A program made the position numbers and the translations under genes. Under the pieces are notes generated by a model that was given only the letters and a program-made list of their open reading frames with translations, did not search any database and was not told the DNA's origin. A stretch of 64,000 nt of DNA, from positions 1 through 64,000 of the forward strand of contig JAOQAK010000071.1 of NCBI GenBank assembly GCA_025963635.1. The letters are read 5' to 3'. Every line of letters begins with the position of its first letter. Position 1 is the stretch's first letter. Positions 54,043 to 63,481 of this stretch are shown here, in pieces. Origin of the DNA: Ferruginibacter sp. (GTDB lineage: Bacteria > Bacteroidota > Bacteroidia > Chitinophagales > Chitinophagaceae).

Positions 54043-54522
54043 GCTCGAACAGATCGGAGTTCTTCCAAATATATTGGTCGTTCTTCAGAAAAAGTGGAGG
54101 TGTTTTTAAAATAGATAATGGATTCTTAACTTTTTTCACAGGAATTGAAACAATAAAATTATTTAGCTGATCTAAAAAGTGACGGGAGCAAGACTACCCC
54201 CGTCTTTACCCTAATAAAACCCTAAACCAGCAAAGATTTCGCGACTAACCACCTTAACTAGAGCATTTTCTTTAAATAAAATGTGATTAGGTTGCATAGA
54301 TATTTTAATAAATACTTATAATAAATACTGTAAGGAAAAGCATTTTCAACAAGTAAAAGATTGCCATTCACAAGCATAATAAGTAATCCAATATTATGCC
54401 GAAGCACGATAATGTGGAAAACTAAAGATATACGGCTGAAACCGCGAATCACTTTCACGATACTAAGCAACCGGCCTTTTTCTTACCTTTGCACACATTT
54501 TATGTTACAGACTGAAAATAAT
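54043..54522. other. intergenic region before ileS
   Basis: About 480 bases. It has the ileS -7 box (listed) and a weak GACGGG/CCCGTC hairpin near 54181-54204. No gene or RNA was recognised. Confidence 0.45.
54484..54491 (+). promoter_or_regulatory. ileS: ileS promoter -7 box (TACCTTTG)
   Basis: Exact TAnnTTTG. Two ATGs follow in frame, at 54502 and 54523; the box makes the 160-base longer frame impossible. Confidence 0.6.
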
Positions 54523-57500
54523 ATGACCGCTAAATACAAAGAATACCAGCAATTGAATTTGCCTGCGATCGGTAATGAAATATTGGAGAAATGGGAAAGG
54601 ACGAATGCTTTTGAAGAGAGCGTAAATTTAAGGGAAGGCTTTCCTCCTTTTGTATTTTACGAAGGTCCGCCTAGTGCAAATGGTCTGCCGGGTATTCATC
54701 ATGTTATTTCAAGAACCTTAAAAGACCTGGTTTGCCGATATAAAACCATGCAGGGATTCCAGGTGAAAAGAAAGGGTGGCTGGGATACACACGGCTTACC
54801 GGTGGAACTGGGAGTGGAAAAACTATTGGGGATCACCAAGGAGGATATCGGCAAAAAGATATCAGTTGAAGAATACAATGCCACCTGCCGCAAAGAGGTG
54901 CTGAAGTTTAAAGACAAATGGGATGATATTACCAATAAAATGGGATACTGGGTCGATCTGGACAATCCTTATATCACTTTTGAGAACAATTATGTAGAAA
55001 CCTTGTGGTGGATTCTAAGTGAATTGTACAAGAAAGGATATCTATATGAGAGTGTAAGTATCCAACCATACTCACCGGCTGCGGGTACGGGCCTCAGCTC
55101 ACACGAATTGAACCAACCTGGCACTTATAAAGATGTAAAGGATACCAGTGTAGTGGCCATGTTTCGTCTAGTCAAAAATGGAAATTTAAAAATTGATTCT
55201 TTCGAAGGTGATGCCTTCTTAATGGCCTGGACAACAACACCCTGGACCTTACCTTCCAACCTCGGGCTAACTGTGGGCCCCAATATTGACTATGTGCTGG
55301 TAAAAACATTTAACCCTTATACCCATTTGCCGATTAATGTGATTCTAGCCAAAAGCCTGGTATCCAAATATTTTAAGCCAGAAGGGGAAGATGGAGATTT
55401 CGATGGGTATAAAGAAGGAGTCAAGCTTTTGCCATGGAAAATACTCACTGAATTCAAGGGCAAAGACATAGCAGGTTGCACTTACGAACAATTATTACCT
55501 TCCGAGGCAAATACAATAGAAAAGATCAGGGAAATAACCCCGGACGCAACCCCCTTTAAAATAATTGTCGGCGATTTTGTTACCACCGAAGATGGAACCG
55601 GCATTGTACATACCGCCCCGGCCTTTGGTGCCGATGACTATAAGGTAGGTAAAAAAAATCACCTCGGCATTCTAACGCTGGTTGATAAACAAGGGAAATT
55701 TGTAGAAGGAACCGGCGAATTCAGCGGGCGTTATGTAAAAGATTACAAGGATGAAAAGGATTATACAGATGTAAATGTAGACATCAGCGTAAAACTGAAA
55801 AAAGAAAACCGTGCCTTCAAGGTAGAAAAATACGAACACAATTATCCGCATTGCTGGAGAACTGATAAGCCCATCATTTACTATCCCCTGGATGCGTGGT
55901 TCATCAAAACCACCGCAGTAAAAGACCGGATGGTGGAACTAAACAAAACCATCAACTGGAAACCGGCAGCCACCGGTACCGGACGTTTTGGAAACTGGCT
56001 GGAAAATATGGTAGACTGGAACCTGAGCAGGAGCCGCTTTTGGGGAACTCCCCTACCCATCTGGCGTACTGAAGATGGCTCGGAAGAAAAATGTATTGGA
56101 TCCATCGAAGAATTGAACACGCAAATTAAAAAGGCGGCAAACGAATTAGGTGGCGAAACCAACCAGCATTATATGCACGAAGGGATTTTGGACCTTCATA
56201 AACCATATGTAGATGATATTGTGCTGGTTAGCAGCCAGGGTTTGCCCATGAAAAGGGTGCCCGACCTGGTAGATGTTTGGTTCGATAGCGGCTCAATGCC
56301 TTATGCGCAATGGGGATTGCCAGATGCCAGTTCCAATGCATTTGGCCCCTTAAGTACAGAGAATTTCTGGCAGTACCATGCTGCTTCGCCTACTTCTCCA
56401 CTCAAAGGGAAAGGGGCTAACGGGGCCTTTCCCGCAGATTTTATAGCAGAAGGGGTGGATCAAACAAGAGGATGGTTCTACACATTACATGCACTCGGCG
56501 TGTTATTATTCGACAGCGTTGCCTATAAAACAGTAGTAAGCAATGGTTTGGTATTGGATAAAAACGGCAATAAAATGAGCAAACGGCTCGGTAATGTGAT
56601 CGATCCTTTTGAAACCATTCATTCCTATGGAGCTGATGCCACCCGCTGGTACCTGGTTACCAATGCATCTCCCTGGGATAGCCTGAAGTTCGATAATGAA
56701 GGCATTAAAGAAGTACAGCGGAAATTCTTCGGCACATTGTACAATACTTACCAGTTTTTTGCCCTCTATGCAAATGTTGACGGATTTGCTTTTAAGGAAG
56801 CCAATATACCGGTAAAGGAGCGGCCCGAAATTGATCAGTGGATATTGTCATCGCTGAATACTTTAATAAAATTCGTGCAGCAAAACCTTGACGATTACGA
56901 ACCCACTGCCGCCGGTCGGGCAATCGAGGATTTTGTAGATGCCCATTTAAGTAACTGGTATGTAAGATTGTGCCGTCGCCGTTTCTGGAAAGGAGATTAC
57001 GGGGAGGATAAAATATCTGCCTATCAAACCTTGTATGAGTGCCTCGAAACTTTAACCCGGCTGATGGCACCCGTTGCGCCATTCTTTGCAGACTGGTTAT
57101 TTCTAAATATCAATAGCGTTTCCGGACGATTTGACCAAAAGTCGGTGCATCATACTGATTTCCCGGTTGTGGAGGAATCTGTGATAGATGCAGAACTTGA
57201 AAAAAGAATGCAGCTGGCGCAGGACGCATCTTCGCTGATATTGTCCTTACGCAAAAAGGTGAATATCAAGGTACGCCAGCCTCTTCAGAAAGTATTTATT
57301 CCCGCGATGGATGCAGAAATGGCAGAAAGGATTAGAAAAGTAGAAGATATCATAAAAGCCGAAACCAATATTAAAGAAGTAGATGTGTTGGGCGCAGAAA
57401 ATGATTTCATCCAAAAAAAGGCAAAGGCAAATTTCAAAACACTCGGTAAAAAGCTGGGTGCAAAGATGAAGTGGGCAGCCAGCCAAATCAGTGCGTTCAA

Positions 57501-57951
57501 TAACAGCACGATCGATAAGGTGCTGGAAGGCGATTATTTATTGAATCCTGATTATCTGTCAAATAATGAGGAGCCCATCTACATTAACAGTGAAGACCTG
57601 GAAGTATCAACAGATGAAATCACCGGTTACGAGGTAGCATCTAAGGGTACCTTAACGGTAGCCTTAGATATTACGATCACAGATGAATTGAAAAACGAAG
57701 GAAATGCTAGAGAGTTTGTCAACAAAATTCAAAATATCCGGAAAGACAGCGGATTTGAATTGACTGACAGAATAAATGTATCCATATTAGAAAATGCCGG
57801 AATACAACTATCATTAAATCAATATAAAGATTATATTTGCGCCGAAATTCTGGCAGATTCGCTTGTTTTTTATCCCGTTTTAGACGCGGGCACCGAGATA
57901 GAGGTGAATAATGCCATATTAAAAGTGAACGTACTAAAAAAAGCAGACTAG
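54523..57951 (+). CDS. ileS: isoleucyl-tRNA synthetase
   Basis: An 1142-residue class I synthetase charging tRNA-Ile, with an editing domain for valine. The HIGH-like motif is in GLPGIHH, and the editing domain is recognisable from TTPWTLPSN. DWNLSRSRFWGTPLPIW and KNGNKMSKRLGN supply the KMSKS loop. The C-terminal part is the anticodon-binding region of the eukaryote-like (type 2) IleRS. I chose ATG 54523 (MTAKYKEYQQ), the usual Bacteroidota N-terminus; ATG 54502 is the alternative. The next gene starts two bases after its stop. Confidence 0.96.
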   Translation: MTAKYKEYQQLNLPAIGNEILEKWERTNAFEESVNLREGFPPFVFYEGPPSANGLPGIHHVISRTLKDLVCRYKTMQGFQVKRKGGWDTHGLPVELGVEKLLGITKEDIGKKISVEEYNATCRKEVLKFKDKWDDITNKMGYWVDLDNPYITFENNYVETLWWILSELYKKGYLYESVSIQPYSPAAGTGLSSHELNQPGTYKDVKDTSVVAMFRLVKNGNLKIDSFEGDAFLMAWTTTPWTLPSNLGLTVGPNIDYVLVKTFNPYTHLPINVILAKSLVSKYFKPEGEDGDFDGYKEGVKLLPWKILTEFKGKDIAGCTYEQLLPSEANTIEKIREITPDATPFKIIVGDFVTTEDGTGIVHTAPAFGADDYKVGKKNHLGILTLVDKQGKFVEGTGEFSGRYVKDYKDEKDYTDVNVDISVKLKKENRAFKVEKYEHNYPHCWRTDKPIIYYPLDAWFIKTTAVKDRMVELNKTINWKPAATGTGRFGNWLENMVDWNLSRSRFWGTPLPIWRTEDGSEEKCIGSIEELNTQIKKAANELGGETNQHYMHEGILDLHKPYVDDIVLVSSQGLPMKRVPDLVDVWFDSGSMPYAQWGLPDASSNAFGPLSTENFWQYHAASPTSPLKGKGANGAFPADFIAEGVDQTRGWFYTLHALGVLLFDSVAYKTVVSNGLVLDKNGNKMSKRLGNVIDPFETIHSYGADATRWYLVTNASPWDSLKFDNEGIKEVQRKFFGTLYNTYQFFALYANVDGFAFKEANIPVKERPEIDQWILSSLNTLIKFVQQNLDDYEPTAAGRAIEDFVDAHLSNWYVRLCRRRFWKGDYGEDKISAYQTLYECLETLTRLMAPVAPFFADWLFLNINSVSGRFDQKSVHHTDFPVVEESVIDAELEKRMQLAQDASSLILSLRKKVNIKVRQPLQKVFIPAMDAEMAERIRKVEDIIKAETNIKEVDVLGAENDFIQKKAKANFKTLGKKLGAKMKWAASQISAFNNSTIDKVLEGDYLLNPDYLSNNEEPIYINSEDLEVSTDEITGYEVASKGTLTVALDITITDELKNEGNAREFVNKIQNIRKDSGFELTDRINVSILENAGIQLSLNQYKDYICAEILADSLVFYPVLDAGTEIEVNNAILKVNVLKKAD

Positions 57952-57952
57952 T

Positions 57953-58984
57953 ATGGCAATAAAAAAGCAAGTTCCGGCCAAAGCGGGAAAAGCAGCAGTT
58001 AAAGCGCCTGTAAAAAAAGGGAAAGCTGCTACGCCAATTGTAAAAAAAGCCGCAATCGCTGTTAAATTTGCTCCTGCAAAAAAAGCGGTTCCCCAAAAAG
58101 CCGCTTCCAGGCCGGCTGGAAAAAATAGTTCCAAACCTATTGCAAAGAATGTTGTTGTTACAAAGCCAGCTGCAAAAAAAGCCGCTAAACCTGCCACAAA
58201 ACTAAAAGACACTAAGCCAGTAGTTAAACAAGTTAAAAAAATATCTCAAATTGTTGAGAAGCCACTATTAAAAACAACACCCAGGAAAGTAGTTCAGGGT
58301 AAAAATATACCAGCACCAATTGCCAAAAAAGAAACAAAAACACCGGTAGCGGTAAAAAGCATTCCCAACAAAGTTGTTAAACCAGCGGAAAAAATTATGT
58401 CAAAGAAAGATGAAAATAAGAGCCAGGCAGCTATAACAGCCAACGAAAAAGCAGCTTCATCCAAGCCGGCTGCTGAAGTAAAAGCAAAAGATATCAAAGT
58501 GCCGGCACCAAAGCCAGTGGTAATGCCAAAAATATCAACTAAAACTGTGCGTAAATATCAACCGGAATTTACAAAGTCCGTACTGGATAAAGCACAAAGG
58601 GATCCCGGCGCTCCTTCTCAACGTTATAGCGATGCTGAATTGCAGGAATTTCGCGAGTTGATTCAACGTAAACTTGAAGCAGCCAAAAAAGAATTGTCTT
58701 ACCTCCATGGCCTGATCACCCGCAAGGATGAAATGGGTGGAGATGAAGGAGACAATCGCTATATGACAATGGAAGACGGCAGCCTTAGCATGGAAAGAGA
58801 ACAATTAAGTCAAATGGCAAGTCGCCAGATCACTTTCATTGATCATCTTGAAAAAGCGGTAATGCGGATAGAAAATAAGACATATGGAATTTGCCGGGTT
58901 ACCGGTAAATTAATCGATAAAGCACGTTTGCGTGCTGTTCCGCATGCCACTCTAAGCATCGAAGCCAAAATGAGCGGTAAATAA
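57953..58984 (+). CDS. DksA/TraR-type protein with long lysine/alanine-rich N-terminal tail
   Basis: A 343-residue protein. Residues 1 to about 200 are low-complexity, rich in Lys, Ala, Pro and Val, like a histone H1 tail (repeats such as KKAA, KPA, PVKK). Residues about 205-343 form a DksA/TraR-like domain: a coiled region ELIQRKLEAAKKELSYLHG, an acidic loop DEMGGDEGDN, then helix and finger YGICRVTGKLIDKARL. The finger has only one Cys, so zinc binding is doubtful. The ileS-dksA coupling, with one base between stop and start, suggests translational coupling; the tail suggests nucleic acid binding (inference). Confidence 0.88.
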   Translation: MAIKKQVPAKAGKAAVKAPVKKGKAATPIVKKAAIAVKFAPAKKAVPQKAASRPAGKNSSKPIAKNVVVTKPAAKKAAKPATKLKDTKPVVKQVKKISQIVEKPLLKTTPRKVVQGKNIPAPIAKKETKTPVAVKSIPNKVVKPAEKIMSKKDENKSQAAITANEKAASSKPAAEVKAKDIKVPAPKPVVMPKISTKTVRKYQPEFTKSVLDKAQRDPGAPSQRYSDAELQEFRELIQRKLEAAKKELSYLHGLITRKDEMGGDEGDNRYMTMEDGSLSMEREQLSQMASRQITFIDHLEKAVMRIENKTYGICRVTGKLIDKARLRAVPHATLSIEAKMSGK

Positions 58985-59011
58985 CCATTCACCAGGAATA
59001 ATATTATTTTT

Positions 59012-59040
59012 AAAAGAGAATGAATTTTTCATTCTCTTTT
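59012..59040 (+). terminator. terminator of the ileS-DksA unit
   Basis: AAAAGAGAATGAA, TTT loop, TTCATTCTCTTTT forms a 13-bp stem with a T tail, 28 bases after the DksA-like stop. Confidence 0.8.
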
Positions 59041-59087
59041 TTCATTGCTCCAATTTTAAATATTACTCATCTATAAAATAGCAATAC

Positions 59088-59435
59088 ATGTTTAAGAAAT
59101 TGAGAACGGTGATCTACCATACCGAAGATCTTCGGGAAGCAAAAGCCTGGTATACGAAGCTCCTAGGTAAGGATCCTTATTTTGATGAGCCATTTTATGT
59201 AGGATTTGATATTAATGGATGTGAACTGGGGCTTGATCCTGATTGGAAAGGATTTGAAAAAGGAAATCAATCGGTGGCCTTTTGGGCGGTTGACGATATT
59301 GAAACTTGTGTAAAAACGCTTGAGGAGCAAGGGGCAATTATCATAGATGCAGTGAAAGAAGTGGGTGGAGGAATTAAAGTTGCTGTAGTAAATGATCCTT
59401 TCGGCAATGCAGTTGGGTTAATTGAAGGTGCCTGA
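59088..59435 (+). CDS. VOC family (glyoxalase-like) protein
   Basis: A 115-residue vicinal-oxygen-chelate fold protein with the two beta-alpha-beta-beta-beta halves typical of the family. The first half begins KLRTVIYHTEDLREAKAWY and the second runs from SVAFWAVDDIETCVKTLEE to DPFGNAVGLIE. The small size fits a glyoxalase/bleomycin-resistance-like protein, but the substrate is unknown. Terminators lie on both sides, so it is transcribed alone. Confidence 0.88.
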   Translation: MFKKLRTVIYHTEDLREAKAWYTKLLGKDPYFDEPFYVGFDINGCELGLDPDWKGFEKGNQSVAFWAVDDIETCVKTLEEQGAIIIDAVKEVGGGIKVAVVNDPFGNAVGLIEGA

Positions 59436-59512
59436 TGATCATGGTACCATTGTCGTTCCCTGCTTCAATAATTAATTTTGATTTTCAAGATGTCGTTGAG
59501 TAATAACCTCTT

Positions 59513-59556
59513 GCCGCTTAACCACGTCTTTCGACGAACAGTTAAGCGGCTTTTTT
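59513..59556 (+). terminator. terminator after the VOC gene
   Basis: GCCGCTTAAC and GTTAAGCGGC form a 10-bp outer stem, with an inner CGTC/GACG hairpin. TTTTTT follows. About 78 bases after the VOC stop. Confidence 0.8.
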
Positions 59557-59592
59557 CTTCCCTTTACTCATCTTCTCCTTCTTCTAAAAACC

Positions 59593-59600
59593 TACATTTG
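59593..59600 (+). promoter_or_regulatory. -7 box (TACATTTG) of the GNAT-like gene
   Basis: Exact TAnnTTTG, 17 bases before ATG 59618. Confidence 0.5.
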
Positions 59601-59617
59601 CGTTCTTTCTATTACAT

Positions 59618-60787
59618 ATGCAACTAATTCCCGTAAAAGACCGTCCACTCGCCAGGCAATTTCTGCAGGTAGCAGTAGAATTATACAAAGATGATCCTAA
59701 ATGGATCCGTCCGCTTGACAAAGACATCAACGAGGTTTTTGATCCAACGATCAATAAAGCCTTCCGCTTCGGGGAAGCTGAACGGTGGGTACTAAAAAAC
59801 GATGAAGGGAAGTTAATTGGCCGCATTGCAGCTTTTGTGAGCAAAAAGTATAAGAATAAGGGCGATGATGTGCCTGTTGGTGGAATTGGGTTTTTTGAAT
59901 GTATCAATGATCAAGCTGCCGCCGACCTGATGCTCGATAATGCCAAACACTGGCTGATGCAAAAAGGGATGGAAGCAATGGATGGCCCGATAAACTTTGG
60001 AGAAAGAGACAAGTGGTGGGGCATGTTAACTAAAGGATTCGATGAACCTTTTTATTGCATGAATTACAATCCACCCTATTATGTGGATTTGTTTGAGCAA
60101 TACGGTTTTAAATTGTTTTTTAACCAGGTTTGTTTCGGCCTGGACCCAAAAGCCCCGCTGGAAAAAAAAATTCACGACCGCCACGCCGCCATTGAACGGG
60201 ATCCGGACTTTTCATCCAAACATATAAAAAAAGACCAGTTGCCGAAATTTGCTAATGATTTTACAACAATCTATAACAAGGCCTGGGCGGGCCACGGCGG
60301 TTTAAAACAGATGGCCAAAGAACAGGTGCTGATCCTTTTTAACAAGATGAAGCCGGTGATGGATGAAAAACTGATCTGGTTTGCTTTCCATAAAACTGAT
60401 CCTGTGGCGATGTTTGTAAATATCCCCGATCTGAACCAATGGTTTAAATATCTCAACGGCAAATTCGATCTTATTCATAAATTGAAATTTCTGTGGATAA
60501 AAAAGTTCAGGCCCAACAAAAAGTTCAGCGGAATTGTTTTTGGTGTGGTACCTGAGTGGCAGGGCAAGGGCGTTGATGCATATGTAATTGGTGAATCGGC
60601 CAAGGTGATCCAGCAACCTGATGTACACTATACCCAATATGAAATGCAATGGATTGGCGATTTCAATCCTAAAATGATCAATATTGCCGAGAGCCTCGGC
60701 GAAACTTTCCGCAGCAGGAACCTGGTTACCTACCGCTATTTATTTGACAGAACCAGCGAATTTAAAAGACACCCGATACTCCAGTAG
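59618..60787 (+). CDS. GNAT-like protein of unknown function (YghO-type)
   Basis: A 389-residue cytoplasmic protein without membrane segments. The fold pattern resembles a two-domain GNAT protein: an N-terminal half (QFLQVAVELYKDDPKWI and GRIAAF) and a C-terminal half with GVVPEWQGKGVDAYVI, an acetyl-CoA loop-like motif. Proteins of this size annotated as GNAT or hypothetical occur in Bacteroidota. The substrate is unknown. A -7 box lies 17 bases before the ATG; a terminator separates it from the VOC gene. Confidence 0.7.
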   Translation: MQLIPVKDRPLARQFLQVAVELYKDDPKWIRPLDKDINEVFDPTINKAFRFGEAERWVLKNDEGKLIGRIAAFVSKKYKNKGDDVPVGGIGFFECINDQAAADLMLDNAKHWLMQKGMEAMDGPINFGERDKWWGMLTKGFDEPFYCMNYNPPYYVDLFEQYGFKLFFNQVCFGLDPKAPLEKKIHDRHAAIERDPDFSSKHIKKDQLPKFANDFTTIYNKAWAGHGGLKQMAKEQVLILFNKMKPVMDEKLIWFAFHKTDPVAMFVNIPDLNQWFKYLNGKFDLIHKLKFLWIKKFRPNKKFSGIVFGVVPEWQGKGVDAYVIGESAKVIQQPDVHYTQYEMQWIGDFNPKMINIAESLGETFRSRNLVTYRYLFDRTSEFKRHPILQ

Positions 60788-60947
60788 ATATCGCGGTCAC
60801 CTAACATCTTTAGGTAGGTTTAAAAGCTTTGATGCAGAAAAACCGGCCACTTTCCAATCCCCTATTTTATCAAAAAGAAGGGAAGGGTTTATTAACTTGC
60901 ATTGGTAATTTCAAGACAAATTAATTCCGCCTCCGGGGCGATTTCAT

Positions 60948-62762
60948 ATGGATAAATTTATTGTATCAGCGCGCAAATACAGGCCGCAAATTTTTTCAAC
61001 AGTAGTTGGGCAGTCGCACATTACTACCACCCTAAAGAATGCGATTAGAAATAACCAGCTGGCACATGCATTTTTATTTTGCGGGCCAAGAGGTGTTGGC
61101 AAAACCACCTGCGCCAGGATACTGGCAAAAACCATTAACTGCGAAAACCAGACGAAAGATGGCGAAGCCTGCAATACCTGTAACAGCTGTGTTTCTTTTG
61201 ATGCCGGTACTTCTTTAAATATTCATGAATTGGATGCTGCCAGCAACAACTCGGTAGATGATATCAGGAGTTTGGTAGAACAGGTGCGCTTTGCCCCGCA
61301 GGCGGGAAAATACAAGGTATACATCGTGGATGAGGTACATATGTTAAGTGCATCAGCGTTTAATGCATTTTTAAAAACGCTTGAAGAACCGCCGCCATAC
61401 GCCATTTTTATTTTAGCTACCACTGAAAAGCACAAAATCCTGCCAACCATTTTAAGTCGTTGCCAGATTTTCGACTTTAAGCGGATCACCAACAACGACA
61501 CAGTTGAGCATCTGCAGGAGATTTGTGATAAAGAAAACATCACCGCTGAAAAGCCAGCCTTGCACATCATCGCACAGAAAAGTGAAGGTTGTATGAGGGA
61601 TTCATTGAGCATCCTCGATAAAATTGTAAGTTTTACCAATGGTGCCGTAACCTATAAAAATACGCTGGAACATCTCAATATTTTAGATGAAGATTACTAT
61701 TTCAAAATGCTTGATTTTGTTCAACAACAAGACCTTGGAAGTGCTTTATTAATGTTTGATGAAATTAACCGGAAGGGTTTTGAGGGTGACCTCGTGTTAA
61801 ATGGATTTGCAGAATTTTTGCGCAACCTGCTTATAAGCAGGGATGCAAGGGTAGCGATATTATTGGAAGTAGCTGAAGACTTCAAACAAAGATATTTGCA
61901 AACAGCTCAAAATATATCTCCCGCCTATATTGTGAGCGCCCTTAACATCTTAAACGAAGCGGAGATCAATTATAAACAAGCCCGCAATAAACGCTTACAT
62001 GTTGAGTTAACCATTATCAAGCTGAGTTATTTGCAGCAGGCGCTCGAACTGGTAAGCAATGACAATATTGTAAGTAAAAAAAAAATAATTGATGGTGCAA
62101 AGACAGTTGCTTTTAGATCGCTGCCGCTGGTTAAAATAGCTGGTTCAGGCAATTCCTCCGTTGTAGCGAATACTACAAAATCAAATGCCACGACCGGGGC
62201 AAAACTTATTATCGAAGATTCTGTAGGCTTTAAAAAAGAACCTGCCAATAAGATTCATACACCTGAAACCCTCACACCTGCGAAAACGACTGAAAATAAA
62301 ACGGAAGTAAGAACCTCGCTGGGTTCATTGATGAACATCCGCAAACATATTACTCAAAAAAACAAACAGGGCGATCCCGCAGTAAAGCCATTAACTGAAG
62401 AGGAATTGTATGCCTGCTGGGGTTTGTTTGTAGAAAAATTAAGAGCAAAAAGTAATTTTTCGGCAGTTACCAACTTTAGGGCTGCGGAGTTAAAAGTAGT
62501 GGATCAGCAAACCATAGAAATTATCACCAAGGGGGAAATTCACAAAGCGTTTATTGAGGAAGAACGGGCAGACCTGGTAACACATCTGCAGGAATATTTT
62601 AATAACCGGTTCCTCGTATACCAGGTATCCGTAACAGAAAAGGACGAAGTTGAAACACCCGGCGAAGTGATATTGACAAGGAAACAACAGTACCTGAAGA
62701 TCATAGAAGAATACCCACTGGTAAAGGAATTAAAAGACCGGTTAAAACTGGATATTGAATAA
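60948..62762 (+). CDS. dnaX: DNA polymerase III subunits gamma and tau
   Basis: A 604-residue clamp-loader subunit of the replicative polymerase. Walker A is GPRGVGKTT at 46-54, the zinc site is formed by Cys65, Cys75, Cys78 and Cys81, and Walker B is DEVHM near 128-132. The SRC motif (LSRCQIF) follows near 169. A clamp-loader lid region and a variable tail (about 380-604) follow. No slippery frameshift site (A-rich heptamer giving a short gamma form) was tested in detail; AAAAAAAA near 62079 is a candidate. It is transcribed alone. Confidence 0.96.
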   Translation: MDKFIVSARKYRPQIFSTVVGQSHITTTLKNAIRNNQLAHAFLFCGPRGVGKTTCARILAKTINCENQTKDGEACNTCNSCVSFDAGTSLNIHELDAASNNSVDDIRSLVEQVRFAPQAGKYKVYIVDEVHMLSASAFNAFLKTLEEPPPYAIFILATTEKHKILPTILSRCQIFDFKRITNNDTVEHLQEICDKENITAEKPALHIIAQKSEGCMRDSLSILDKIVSFTNGAVTYKNTLEHLNILDEDYYFKMLDFVQQQDLGSALLMFDEINRKGFEGDLVLNGFAEFLRNLLISRDARVAILLEVAEDFKQRYLQTAQNISPAYIVSALNILNEAEINYKQARNKRLHVELTIIKLSYLQQALELVSNDNIVSKKKIIDGAKTVAFRSLPLVKIAGSGNSSVVANTTKSNATTGAKLIIEDSVGFKKEPANKIHTPETLTPAKTTENKTEVRTSLGSLMNIRKHITQKNKQGDPAVKPLTEEELYACWGLFVEKLRAKSNFSAVTNFRAAELKVVDQQTIEIITKGEIHKAFIEEERADLVTHLQEYFNNRFLVYQVSVTEKDEVETPGEVILTRKQQYLKIIEEYPLVKELKDRLKLDIE

Positions 62763-62802
62763 AAGTGAGCTATTGTTTTCCATACCTGCCAAACTTGGGT
62801 GA

Positions 62803-63039
62803 TCAATGATCCCTCGCTTGTAAGACAATAAATTCCGGGTTGTTTCGGCTAATGAATGTACTTAACCCTTTTTGAGCCATGGCCAATGATTTCATCTTTT
62901 CGATGGTGGATTTTTTTTCAGTATCGTAACTATATTTATACTTTCGGGCATCATCAAACTGCACAATAATATAATCTTCCCCGATTTGAAAACCGGTAAC
63001 GCCGGACTTTTTACCACTTTTACTTTTGTAAGGTGTCAT
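62803..63039 (-). CDS. small conserved-looking hypothetical protein
   Basis: A 78-residue protein with a central strand pair (GEDYIIVQFDDARKYKYSY) and a C-terminal helix (EKMKSLAMAQKGLSTFISRN). The ordered pattern recalls KTSC-type small domains, but I am not certain. Convergent with dnaX, 40 bases away. No signal peptide or membrane segment. Function unknown. Confidence 0.6.
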   Translation of the reverse strand: MTPYKSKSGKKSGVTGFQIGEDYIIVQFDDARKYKYSYDTEKKSTIEKMKSLAMAQKGLSTFISRNNPEFIVLQARDH

Positions 63040-63481
63040 AAACGTTTAAAATTGAGTTGCTCGTTTGACAACATTGCAATGATGATGTGTCAATTGCGAA
63101 TGGTTCAATTTCCAATCGAAAGGGCGCATCAAAACGACAGATTAGTTCCCAATGCATTTATCAATAGAAAAAAATAAGCCAAAACACATTAGAATAAGAC
63201 TAAACTACAGTAACAACAACATGGAACTACTGTTACAATAAATGTTCTCGCATCGGCCTTTGTGACAGCACATTGCTATATTAAACCCTCCCTGGTTTGA
63301 AAAGTTTTTCCGGAAACACCCTCCTCCTCCATTAATGCTTGCTTATAATATTTAAGATTATAAAAGAAGGCATTCTAAATTTTCAAACCGGATATATCAA
63401 ATGAACGGCAGAATAGGGTAGATAATTGCCATATTTGCATTAATTTCGACTTCCATTTTAAAACAATAGAAATTATCAATT
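63040..63481. other. intergenic region before the lipoyl acyltransferase gene
   Basis: About 440 AT-rich bases. A near-consensus -7 box (CATATTTG) lies roughly 45 bases before ATG 63482. No other feature was recognised. Confidence 0.45.

Noticed and set aside
53875..54114. Forward 79-codon frame after the siderophore receptor
   Set aside because: It is out of frame with the PepSY remnant, which explains the sequence better.
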